DNA of 64,000 nt from Paramecium pentaurelia. Its lineage: Eukaryota > Ciliophora > Oligohymenophorea > Peniculida > Parameciidae. The position numbers were made by a program, and so were the translations under genes. The stretch is taken from positions 574,716 to 638,715 of the forward strand of contig CAJJDO010000018.1 in the NCBI GenBank assembly GCA_905183005.1, given 5' to 3'. The notes beneath the pieces are model-generated. The model was not told the origin of the DNA, made no database searches, and saw nothing but the letters and a program-made list of their open reading frames with translations. Shown here one piece after another: positions 24,601 through 37,000 of this stretch. The number at the start of each line of letters is the position of its first letter. Position 1 is the stretch's first letter.

Positions 24601-26557
24601 GTAAAAATAAACATTTTTCTTTAGTTTTTGAGAATGCAGCTGTTATAATATAATCATCATAACTAATGAAGAAATTGTCTATTGTAATATCAGCAGGAAT
24701 AAAAAAATTATTTTTGCCTTTTAGAAATACAGTTCTACTCTTACCAAATAAAATACTATGGCCTAATTTTTTAAATCTCTCTAAATATTAATCATGAACT
24801 AAAGCCAAAAAGTCAGGCATTAATTAATTAATATGTTTGATATCTCTAAAATCCATTTCATTTTCATAACCCCAAAATTAAGCAATTTATTAAGTATTGA
24901 TTCTAACTATTTATCCTTATGATTTCACTATACTAGAATATAATAAGCAAATCTTATTTTCCATAATATTTCCATTCAATAATTTTCCTTCTGCTAGACT
25001 TTCCGTTCTTAAAATATCATTCATTACTTTTTGCATTTTTATTGCTTATTAATAGTCATTCACTATTATTGCATAATATATTAATAAAATAATTACTTCA
25101 ATTACTGTTCTAGGTTATTCAATATCTTCTATGTCTTTACATTTATATAGTAATTCAAGTTGTTGTTAACATTAAACAATTTTTTAGCTTAATTTTGAAG
25201 TTGCATAAAATAGTCTCTTAAAATTGTTGATCAAAGAAATCAATTATCTCCAATAATTCAATTTATAATCTATTGTACTAATTATCATAGGTATTGAATT
25301 ATCTCTTATTTAAATAGCTTCATATATGTCTCTTGTTGACAATATTCTATCATCTTGGTATGATCCAGCTTTATTTATTTAATTAATATTTTCTTGTACT
25401 TTTGTTACTGATGTCCATAATTAATTATGTAAACTTGGAAATACTATTTTAAAGAACATTGAATGATCTTAATGGATATTATAATATTATTTTAATCTGC
25501 ACAAAGCAGTTAATGGAGCTTTATGTATACATAAGAAATGAATTAATGCCAATTCCAAGATTTCATAATCTAATTTTAATCTTTTACTTTGAACTATTTT
25601 ATTTTCTAATTAACAAATCACTATATCAATCTTATTTTAATTTTTATGAAGTATTTTACAACTATTCTTGTGTTACATTACTTTAATGTAATGTAAAATA
25701 TCTTCTTAATCATAAAATTCTTAACATTAAATTAAAATTTGAAATTAATTTTAAGAATCATAATCTGCTTTCCTATCATACAATTAATAAGATAGAGCAT
25801 ATGCTAGAGTTCCAAATAGAATTGTAAAATAGAACATATTTTCCTCTGATTTGGTTATCAAAGAAATTGAGTTTAGTAATACTATTGCACTATATAAAAA
25901 ATTATATTAAAATGCCAATTTATTGTATTGTAATCGATATGGTTTGAACATAATTACATCCAAACATAAGGATACTCCTTGAAATAATAGCATAATCTAT
26001 TAAAATAAATGAAATTCAAAATCAATTAAACATATTGTATCCAAAATAACATTAATTATTGTAAGTTATGTAAATTTTCTAATAAAAGGATTACTATGAA
26101 TAAATTTAGTGGATCTATTAAAATATAAATTAAAAGTTAGAATAGAGAATAGGATAATCACACCAATTATTGAAAGTTCTATACTTCCAGATCGATAAGC
26201 CAACATGGCTACCTGAGGTATATAGAATATCTTCCATAATAAGTTATTGTAATAAAATACTAATTACACTCTAAAAAAGCTTAGGATGAATATGCTAATG
26301 TTGAACAATATCAATATTATTTTAATAGTGTCTGAAATTTCATGATATAAATATGACAATAGGATATATGGAACATTTAATTTAAAATCTGAATATTTCC
26401 AAACATTCCAACCATCTTTAGGAAAAATGAAATGCGTTCTTAAAATAAATTAAAATAGAAGTGCACCTTTAAATAATGAATCCCACAATTGAATTTTTGG
26501 AGATGCAGTCATTAAGTCTAAATAATTTTTGATTAGCTTTTAAGTTATCTGCAACAT
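21689..26557 (-). CDS. PAS-domain multi-pass membrane protein (tiny macrocysts-like)
   Basis: A single-exon gene of 1,622 aa. The N-terminal 300 residues hold about eight hydrophobic spans beginning with SPKIQLWDSLFKGALLFQF; the middle (about 550-850) has two segments with PAS-like composition and order (for example IAQFWGYENEMDFRDIKHI and CLFLLFDSKGKILGANHLM); then comes a long Gln/Glu/Asn-rich linker. The C-terminal third carries three or four further spans (about residues 1090, 1290, 1380, and 1570) separated by helical loops. This order matches the large 'tiny macrocysts/PAS' membrane proteins that are expanded in ciliates and whose biochemical role is unknown; a sensory role is inferred from the PAS domains. 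In-frame translation also continues upstream to an ATG at 26917. Confidence 0.8.
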
Positions 26558-26962
26558 GATTGAAAGAATAAAATTATTTAAGCTAAACTAACTAATAACT
26601 TAAATTAATAATATATAATTATCTTATTTTAAATTATTTATGATTAAAAAAACCAAATTTCTTATCTCATAAAAAGAAAGTTTTTTATCAACATACAGAA
26701 AGCGACACATAGAGAAATACCATAAATTTATTTTAATAAAATCATTTGAATTAATTTTGAACTATAATTCAGCATAACGTTAATAAAGATTAAACATATT
26801 AAAATTAAAAGAACTACACAAATTATTCTTGAAATAATAAATAATCTTATGATATTTATTATTATTAATATCAAATAAATTCTATTAAGAAGAAAAAATT
26901 AAATTTTATTTGAACATCCTTATTTTTTTTTTTCTAAAATAGAATTCATAAAAATTATCATT
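26558..26962 (-). other. Intergenic or N-terminal extension of the PAS protein
   Basis: The frame of the downstream PAS/TM gene is open through 26558-26917, with an ATG at 26915-26917 that would leave only 45 bp to the TRAPPC10-like stop, the normal spacing here. The extra 120 residues are Phe/Asn/Ile-rich without a known motif. I kept the inner start because related proteins begin shortly before the SPKIQLWDS block. Confidence 0.4.
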
Positions 26963-29857
26963 TCAAGGTAATATTAATATAGATTTCATTCCTGATGAGT
27001 CAAATACTAATTGATGAGGATTATTAGGTTATCTAATCTCAATTTATATTCCTGGTAAATTACATTTACCAATTTCTATAGGAAATAATAAATATGATAA
27101 AATGACTTCATCATTTACCCAAATCATTTACTTTACTCTTCCCATAACAAAAAATGATTTCTTTTCTTAATCTTTTAATTAAATGAAAAAATTCTATGCT
27201 TCTGAAGTCTTCAATTTAATTTAAATCTCAAAAGTTTATTGAGATTTACAAGTAGGTGGAGATATAATTTCTACATTTTGCATATAAGATTACACATTCA
27301 CATCATTAACATAAACATTAGTCTCATAATTATTAGAATTTCTTTAATATTTAACTCTAAAATATCCAAATTATAAATAACTTGTTTATTCTCTTGTCTA
27401 AAATATTACATTTAATTTATTTTTGTTAAAGAAATCTAAATCAACTACTGGTATAAATTCAGTTTCTTATGGAACTAAATCATAAATTTCTAATTATAAA
27501 CTGCATCTACTATAAGCACTGACTGAATTCTTATTTCGATTTTAAGCATTTTAATATACACTACTCATTTATTTAAGTTTAATTTTATATGTAAAAGGAA
27601 ACATAAATTTAATTTTCTTTGTAATAGTTTCACCTAATATTCTAAAGGAAATATTTTTTTCAAGAATTTAAGTTTCTGTAATTAATAGTGTAAATTTGTT
27701 TGTTTTAATTATCTTATCATCAGTTTATTTAAATTTCTATAAAGTATTTTTGTTTAAATTAAATCCAATAAGTTCAATTTCAGTAGCATAACTTAATTCA
27801 ACTTATATTTCATTAATTTCATTGATATAAGCAATGTCAGATGAAAAATTAATGATAGGAGGATCTCTTGATTTTTAAGATAAATAATTAACTTTATACT
27901 TGTTTGAAAATAAATCAACATCTTAACAAATGATTGTAACTGATAATTTATCTCTAAAAAAATAAATAATAAGTTTTACAAATATTTTCCAAATAATTTA
28001 ATCTAAACAGGTTTTTCTATAATTTTATCTGTTTTTAAAATTGAATTTTAAGTAGCTATAAATTCTATTTCATAATTTCTACAGTAAATAATACCAGTCT
28101 CTATCAAATCTAAAATTTATTAGTTGATATTCATTTCAATTTTAAGTTAGACAAATGATTCATCTGACTCTAATTTAGAAATAGAGATAAATGAATTTGC
28201 TGGAATAACTAAATCTAATTTTTCATTTAATTAAGATGATAATTTTTTAATATCTGTAATTTTGTTTTATTCATAAAGTAATATTTCACTTAATAATTAA
28301 ATTTATTTAATAAGTGGAGCTGTTTAATATTATAAATATATTAAATTTTTATATTCTTCCATTAATCCAAATTAAATTAAATTATCTTATATTTATTGTT
28401 TCAAATCAAAGTTTTTTTAAATCAATATTTGTAAATATTTAAAATATACATTTGTATATTAATAATTAACTTAACCATTATCATTATATTATTTCCATAT
28501 TTCAAATATAAATGAAACATCTGGAGCTAATTCTATCTCTTTTTTTCTAAAATTCATTATCTATTAATAATAATATCTCTTTTGTTCACTCTTTATTTCA
28601 ATAATTTAATCATTTTCTCTGATCAAATAATTAGGTCTTCCTAAAAACTCAGGTTCTGATTTATATATTTAACAACCATATTATTCCATTTAAGAATTTG
28701 ATTATTGTTATCCCAAATATTGTAATTTTATATATGACAATAGAGTTGTCTGTAATAATGATAAAATATTACTTAAAAATAGTTATAAACTACATTATAA
28801 TTAACAGTTTAAATTTTTGATTCTAAAAATCTTATAATTGAAGTAAAGATTTTTACTCTCCATAAATATTCTTAAATATCAAATAGATTGTATTAAATAA
28901 TATTTTTAAATGTCTTAAAATGAATTTCAAATTATTAAATGACATCTTAATATTCTAGGTTTCTAAATAATTTGAATCTCAACTGATCAGCTATCTTGCT
29001 ATCTCACAAATAAACAATACTTCTCTATATTCTTCTGCTTATAGTATCAATTCATATGATAAATAAAAAGAATTATCATCAATAAAAGTTAATAATTCTC
29101 TTCTTTTTGAAGCTAACTAAGTTACTATCTCATAAGATTGTTGAAGATGCTTATTTGTTTTCTTACTATTATTTTCAATTTCACTTATTAAAGTTTTCTT
29201 AATTTCAAGAATCAACTTTTAATCACTCATTTCTTGCTTTTATAAATTACTAGCATCTGCTTTATATCTATTAAAAAGTTCTTAATAGAAATTTTATGAA
29301 TCTTCAACTATCATTTTTTTTAATCTAATTAAATTAAATCATATATACCTTTTTAATTATTAACCAATATTCTCAAATTCAACAGCAAACACTTTTCTTA
29401 AATCTATTTCTTTTTTTAAATAATTAAAATCAAATCCTCCCACATTTCTACCTGTAAGTATGATTATGATCTTTGGTTGAAACTTCTTAGCCAATAGAAG
29501 TGTTTATTTTAAAGAATTATAATTATCTAATAGACTATTAAGTTTTTCAGCTATAATTATTAATAGAATCAATACATTCTGAAATATCATAAATCCAAAT
29601 TACAACAGATGGAAACTATTAAATTAATTACTAAATTTACAGTTTTTAGTTTATTTAACCAAGACAATTTCATTATACCACCTCCTTAATGAGCTAATTT
29701 CTTGTATTCTAATTCTAGTAATATTATAAATCTAAGCCTATTATTATGAATTTTACTATTGCATTCCACCTTCAAAATTACTTAATTGATTTTTCAGTTT
29801 CTCTTTATAATCTCCCAATATACAAACTATTGATTTATTAGTTGTAATCAAATCCAT
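26963..29857 (-). CDS. TRAPPC10 (Trs130)-like TRAPP II tethering subunit
   Basis: Four introns (29325-29348, 28995-29020, 28831-28856, 27954-27979; 24, 26, 26, 26 nt) give 930 aa. TRAPPC10 is part of the TRAPP II complex, which activates Rab GTPases at the late Golgi. The evidence is strongest at the ends: the N-terminal helical region has AEEYREIADQLRFKLF and LFDIQEYLW, like the family's 'EYDEL...LFDFRQYLF' helices; the C-terminal half is beta-rich; and the very end, with GRVKQMIW, LLFPIEIGKCNLPGIQI and FDSSGMKSILILP, parallels the human ending FNSSSGTQVLVIP. Length is shorter than the 1,250 aa of the human protein. The middle is divergent. An ASPM/other adaptin-like protein cannot be excluded, but the C-terminus argues for TRAPPC10. 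Confidence 0.68.
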
Positions 29858-29957
29858 GAAATAAATATTTATATAAATATATTTAAAATAAAACTATTTT
29901 CTGAAGAGTTGTGACTTCAATATAATAAAAATATATTTAGTTTAATATATTTATAAA

Positions 29958-30818
29958 TCATGCAACTGAATATTCATTACAAAGCAGACAATAATATTTT
30001 TACTATCTTCTATCCAAATTATTAATCTATACATTAATACATCTAAAACTACAAAAATTATTTGTACAATTTAGCACTTTCAATTGTTTATGAAGATTTA
30101 AAAATAATTAATCCTATTATTAATTTAGCAACAAATCAAATAAATTTTTATTAGATAAAGTTGTTAAATGTGAACATTTTATATTCACATCACAAAAACA
30201 TTTAAGAGAATTCTTATTATTTTTCAGATTTTATTACAGCAACAAATGAAGTATAATTTAGTAATTTTCTAAATGATCTTAAATATAAGAATGATTAATG
30301 AGACATCTCTATTGTTAATTTTATTTATTAGAAACCTAATTTATTTATTTTTCTTTTAAAACTTTATTTTCTTCTTACTCTATTTATATTTTATTTTCAA
30401 TTATTGAAGAGATAGCAGGCTATAAAACTCCTGTATCTCCTAAGTTTTAAGGAGTTTATGAGTATTAACATTTTCTAGTTTTTAGATTTATTTGATTTTC
30501 ATATGGTTCTTTAGGCTACTTCTCAAAAGAATCTATTTTATCCAAAGCTTTTATTATTTATTTATTAATTTCATTCATCAATTATTTAAATTTTTGTAAA
30601 TCATCTTTTGAAATATTATAGCTATTATTGATTGATTAAAAGAATTAATCCAATTATTTAATTATATCCCATAACATTCCTTCATAATATTCATTTAATT
30701 GTTAAGCTTATATAATGATCTTCTTTTTTTTAAAATCTGTATATTCTCCATTGTTTGGATAAATGTTAATATCTTTTAATTTTGTTAAATGTTCTTAATT
30801 GTTGGCCTTAAGACTCAT
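29958..30818 (-). CDS. Hypothetical protein with C-terminal Cys-rich module
   Basis: A single-exon frame of 286 aa, not recognised. The first 150 residues are helical and charged (LKDINIYPNNGEYTDFKKKK, then coiled-coil-like repeats). The last 90 contain ordered Cys/His pairs: CFCDVNIKCSH, NCTNNFCSFRC and YYCLLCNEYS, suggesting a zinc-binding module such as a divergent RING or ZZ-like finger. The minus-strand reading is preferred over a 113-aa frame on the plus strand (29960-30301) because it is longer, keeps paired cysteines and leaves about 100 bp to the next minus-strand gene. No homology can be named. Confidence 0.6.
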
Positions 30819-31078
30819 TTGTAATTTATATATTAAATAATACAATTTTTTGTTAATTATATTACTTAAGAATCTTATTATAATATATATATTTTTAAGA
30901 GTTTACAAAATTTAACTGATAAATTCATATAAATAACTCCTCTATTTAATTTAGGATGTTTAACATTGTTATAGACTTAAAAATAGAATTGATATTAGTC
31001 TTTTTACAGAATGAGATTATATATTAGTATAGATTTTTATATTTTCAATTGATTATTAAACTATATTATTTAATTCAT

Positions 31079-34000
31079 ATGTTTTTGTAACTTCGAGGAG
31101 GTGGATGTGGAAATTCTGCTAATTTAGTATAACCCAAGATTACACCAATTAATACAACAGAAGAAAAATAAATTATACCTAATTTATAAAACAAAATTAA
31201 ATGGCACTCTTAAAGGATAGCTTAGAATGCTGTAACAGCTATAGATAAAAAGCATGATCTTATGAATAGTTTCTAATTTTTTTAAATTCATCAGAGATAA
31301 CTATGGGAACAAGCGAAAAATCCAGATTTATCAAAAGAAAATATTGATTTAATTTTAGAATGCCTTTCTTTACTATTACCAGCCTTAAAAAGTTTTATAT
31401 AATCGAATCACTTATATGCACTTTTTACTTCATAATCTATTTCTAGTCTAATTTGGGTAGTATTTACATTTTTTTCCACAACAAAGGAAAGATATCTATA
31501 AGTTTAGACTTAGTAATAATATTTAAATGAAATTGAGTAAATTTATGAAAGACTAGAAATAGAGAGTGGTAATGAAACATCTAAATATTAAAATAATATA
31601 GAATATGAATTATTTCTTATTAGGGCAATATTATTTGTAACTCCAACCAATTCTTAGGAAGGCGTTGAGATCTTTACATAATTTTTAGGAGGAGCCTTTT
31701 AAGCTTTAGTTAAATTCTCATTAAATGATGATTTGATTTAAAGTTTAAAAAGAGGTGTTATATTCTTGTATTAATAAGGTGTTAAGTATTCAAGAGTAAA
31801 GAAACTAGAAATCATTTTTTCATTACTAAGTTTGAAATTTGATGCTATGAATATATTGGAATAGAGTAGAGAATCTAAATAATAAAATAATAAATCTATT
31901 GAAATTGTTGAATTACTTGGTAAAATGTATTGTAATGTTGTAAAAGAATCAAGTGATTGGGAAATATGGTAATGTTGGATATAAACAATTTCTTCTTTAT
32001 TTTAATTTAAACCTGTAATTTAAAAGTTGAACTTAGAAAAATCTCTATTAGATGAGATATAGAAGAAAGATTATGCAATAAAAACTTTAGGAGATTAATA
32101 AATATTATCATTAAAATACTCTTATATTTAAAATGATAAAACTTCTAAGACACTATTTGATAGTTCAACAATACTTTAAGAATTAGCTTAACTTTAAATT
32201 TTCATATTACAAGGTTATGGTTAATTATCTAATTATGAATAATAATATTTTCTTAAACTTTAGGCTTTAGAAGAATAAAAATAAAATAATTAACCATAAT
32301 TACCAATTACTTTATCAGGAATATCCTAATTATTAAATTAAGTAGAATCATTGTAATCAATATTTATTGAATTTAATGAAATTGTAAAGTCTTAAGATTT
32401 TAAAGATTAATAAAAATTAAAACAATCAGAAAAATTAATGAAACAATCTTAATTGAAAATTATAGCATTATTATCAGATATAGAAAATTTGAATACATTA
32501 AAAATGATAGTTAAAGATTTATCATAACCAAAAGATAATTAAAATGTATTTTTTGAAGATTACTATTAAATTTAATAAACAAATTGTCAAATTTATCTAA
32601 GTGGTTTAGTTAATATGGGAAATGATTAATTCCAAGAAATATTTTAATTTAATTAGTATTTTTCAATTATTGTTGAATTAATCACAGGTTCTTAAAATGG
32701 TTAATAATTTAAAAAAATGTATGAATAATTTTAAAAAAATTAAAAGGACAAATCTATTATAATAAATTTATCAAATGCTTTAAAAAATTTAGTTTTCAAA
32801 GAAGAAAGTTCAAATTTTTAATAAAATGATTCTTTAATTGGTTTCATTAAAGCAATAAATTTAATTACATAATGGAAATCTAATTTAAAATGGAATTTAT
32901 AAATTAGCATAATCTTATAAATACATCTGAGAATGTTAGTATAAGAATAATATTATGATAAAGATCCTAATCTTTATTCTTAAATAATTTCTATTACTAA
33001 TTAACATATTTCATACTAAACATTAAGTTAATCAATTTAATTTTTATATAATTAATATTCATAATGTGAATGTTATAATAAGTTTTCAAATTTAGAATTA
33101 AAATCAACAAGTCATCTAGAAAAATTACTAAACACCTTATTAATAGATAATTTTGATGCTAAAAATACAACTTTATCAATTCTTCGAAAGTATTTATTTT
33201 CCAATAGTTCATCAGTTCAGAATGTTAAATTTGATTTGGAAATCTCAAAGATGATGGAGGAAGAATTAGATCATTCATTAAATTATATAAATCAGATTTA
33301 AAGTGCTTTAAAAATGATTATTGATTTTCTTTTATATGAAAAAGAAGTTAATAATGAAGTAACTGATGAATTAGAATATCTTCTTGATTTAAAATGTATC
33401 ACTGAAGTAAAATAAAATTTTCTAGAAAATTAAACAAACAAATATAAAATATAAGAATGTCTTTAAAAACTTTAGAATTATTTTAATAAATTTACAGTAA
33501 TTTTTACAAACTCTTAAACTACTATTAAGGAAAATGATTAAAAAACTTATGAATAATTAAATCAGAAATCTTAAACATTATCATAATTAATTGTGTTTTT
33601 AACAGGACTCTCTGAATTGAACATTTTTAATAAAAAAGATGAAGAATTAGTAGAACAAATAAAATAAGATATTAGAGAGAAGTTAGACGAAATAATTGAT
33701 TATAAAAATATAAAATCTATTAATCTGAGTATTAAAGTTAATAATAAAATTTAAGTAGAAATTGAATTTTATTAAAAAATTAATTCTTAATTAGAAGAAT
33801 TGAGATCAAAACAAGAAAAATAATTTAATCAAGTTAAAGAAATTTAGAAAGAATTATAATAGATATAACTTTAACTAAAAAATATAGTAACTTTAAATAA
33901 GTTGAAAGAATAAAAAAAAAGTTATGATACTATTCTTAGAGAGACTGAAATGGATATTATGTAATGTTTTAATAGATTAAAAAAAGAATAAACTTCTTTA

Positions 34001-37000
34001 GAATTAGATTTTTCAAAAATAAAATAATAATTAAGTGAAAAAAAAAATATTTAACATAAAAAGGATATTGAATCTTAATTACATTTTATATTAGTTTAAA
34101 TTGAAAGTAAGGAGAAATAATATAATTATTTGGAATAGTAATATGATAAAATAAAAGAAGAAATTGTAGATTTTTTATTTAGTAATAAATGGAGAATAAG
34201 ATAAGTTATTATTTATGAATTATAATAAATGAGATAATTCTGTTTATCCTAAAATTCAATTAATCTTAGTTCAGGACTCTTGATTAAATTTTCTGTTTTT
34301 GAAACAGATAAAAAAATAAGAGTATTATTCAACAATTAAAAAGGATAAGAATCTTAAATGATATTAAATAAATATTGGCCAAATTAGGAATAAATGATTT
34401 AAAATAAAATCAAAGAAAAAATAAAAGAATTAAATGATATTGCTTAAAAATTGACAATAGAAACTTCAAATTAATTAAAAATAAAATATCAAAAGGAATA
34501 TAGTAGATTAGAGAAAGAAATATAAGGAATTTTAGAAAATGTAGAAAATATTGGAAATTAATTAGGAATAACAATCTTGTTTTTTTAAGATTTAAAGTAA
34601 GATCTATTAAGAATTGAAAATTAAATTAAATAGATATAAGAAGCTATGGAAAGTATTAATAAGGATCTTAAATTTTTAAAAGGAAGATCAGTAAAAGAAC
34701 TTTTTGAAATGAGAATGAAACGAGTACTTTAATAAAGATTAGTATATAATTCTGATAATGTTTATATTTAAATTTTAACAAAAGAAAAATTATAATAAGA
34801 AGATAAAGAAGATAATGAAACTGTTTTATTTACAGAAGACTTATTTGGTAATGGAGAAATTAATGAATTTATTTGGAAGTAATAAAAAGATTCATTATTA
34901 ATTCATGGATAAGCAGGATCAGGAAAGAGTACAGCAGCTAGAAAAATTGAAGAATTTTTATGGCTTATTTATTAGAAAAACAAAAATTAAACAGATTATA
35001 TTCCATTAATTCCAATCTTTGTATCACTTCCTTAATTAAAAGACCCTATATATTGTGCAATAGAAGAAACCCTTAGATCAGATAATTATAGATTTAGTGA
35101 AAGATAAATAGAAGAACTTAAAGAAGCATTAGAACTTAAATAATACAGATTGATAATAATCATGGATAGTTATGATGAATTAAAATAATAATATATTGGA
35201 CTTAATTTAAATATATCGAATAGAATTTCAAAATGGAGATGCAGTTCTGATAGAAACAAATATCCAAAAGTTATTACTACATCAAGATCAGAACTCTTTA
35301 CAATAAAGGGATATAGTTCTTGGTTTTTATCAGAATCAAATTCATAAAACTTATATAAAGAAGTAAGATTATTAAAATTTACTGAAAATCAAATAAAACA
35401 ATATATTTAAGAATATACATTCCTTTGTGTTAAAAGAGTTATTAAAGAATTCTATTTTAGTGCTTATTAAGATTAAGATTATTAAGAATTTGAGAATGTT
35501 TATGTTGATATTATCAAAACAGTAGGTTTGTTAAATTTAAAATAAGATTAATAATAAATGTTAAGTTCAGATATTATAGATTCCTTAATTTTAAAATGTA
35601 AACATTTTGTTTCAACAGAACATCAAAAGACAATGACTTAAATGTTGATGGAGATTTGGTCAAGTACAAAATATGAAAACTTCATTAAATTAATGGGTTT
35701 AGAATAGGTAATAGAAACACCATTTATGGTTGAAATTGTGATGGCTGTCCTTCCTTATGTAGTAAAGTAGAGATAGGAAATTAATAATATTAAAGAGAAT
35801 TTCATTAAAAAATATGTTTATTTAAGTAGATAGGATGATTCTGTTTAAAAATAGGCACTAGATGAATGGCAAGGAATATTGAATAATCAATAATTCATTA
35901 CAGAATTTGTATAAGAATTTTAGATTGCAGAATAGGAGAAGAAGATACTTCAATATTTTTAGAATAATTAAAGGGTTAATATTATAATGAAGGCATTGTT
36001 ATTGGAACCATTGTCTACATATGATTTCTATATATAATTTTTAGAGCATTATTTTAAGAGATAAATTAATAAATTAAGAGAAACTGGAGAATAAATTGAT
36101 TTTGATTCAATAGGAAATGAATTATGGGAGTTTGCTCATAAATTGGCTAATGAAATGACATTTAGTAATTTGAGTTAAGTTCCATTTTAACCTAGTGGAT
36201 TAGTCTTTAAAAAAGAGGATAAAGATTGGAGAGATGATTTTTTTAATGATGATTGTTAAGAAGGGACATTCAAAAGATTATTTAGAAAATGTATACCAAT
36301 AAAATAAAAAAGTGGAATTTATTCATTTAATCATAAATCTTTATAAGAATTCTTAGTAGCTAAATGGTTTATAGAATAATTAATAAAATTAGATGTATAA
36401 GTATAGGAAACATCAATAAATATTGATAAAGCCTAACAAAAATAATTAGTTAAATATAATTTCTTTTAAAAATCATGGGATTTTGATTATATGTAAGGAC
36501 CTATTAGATTTATAATTAATAAAATAAAATTTAATGAAGAGTTAAAATAGAAATTAATGAATTTAGTATTTTATTCAAGATTTGATGATGGATATATAAT
36601 TGGAAGTTCAAATAGTCTATATTTATTAAATCTTTTAGGATAGTAATTTATAGAGACAGATTTTTAATAAATTAAAATTAAATAAGTAAGTTTAATTAAT
36701 GCTAATTTTTTTGGTTGTAATTTTAATGGATCTACATTTAATAAAGTAAAATTATCAGGAGTCAATTTAAATAATGCAGAAATAAAGAATGCTAAATGGT
36801 AAGATATTTTAATTGATGAATTACCAAAAATAGAAACAAATTTAAGTTTAGTGTCTTAGATTGTATATATTGAAGAAGAGAATATCTTTTTAGTTCATGA
36901 TAATATTTCTGTTAAATAATATAATCTATATAAATTTTAAGAGGAAAAGAAATTAAATATAGATTTTAAACCACGATTTATGGTCTTATCAAATAATTAA

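Noticed and set aside
29960..30301. 113-aa plus-strand frame
   Set aside because: It runs antisense to a longer minus-strand frame with paired cysteines; composition is simple Asn/Ile/Tyr.
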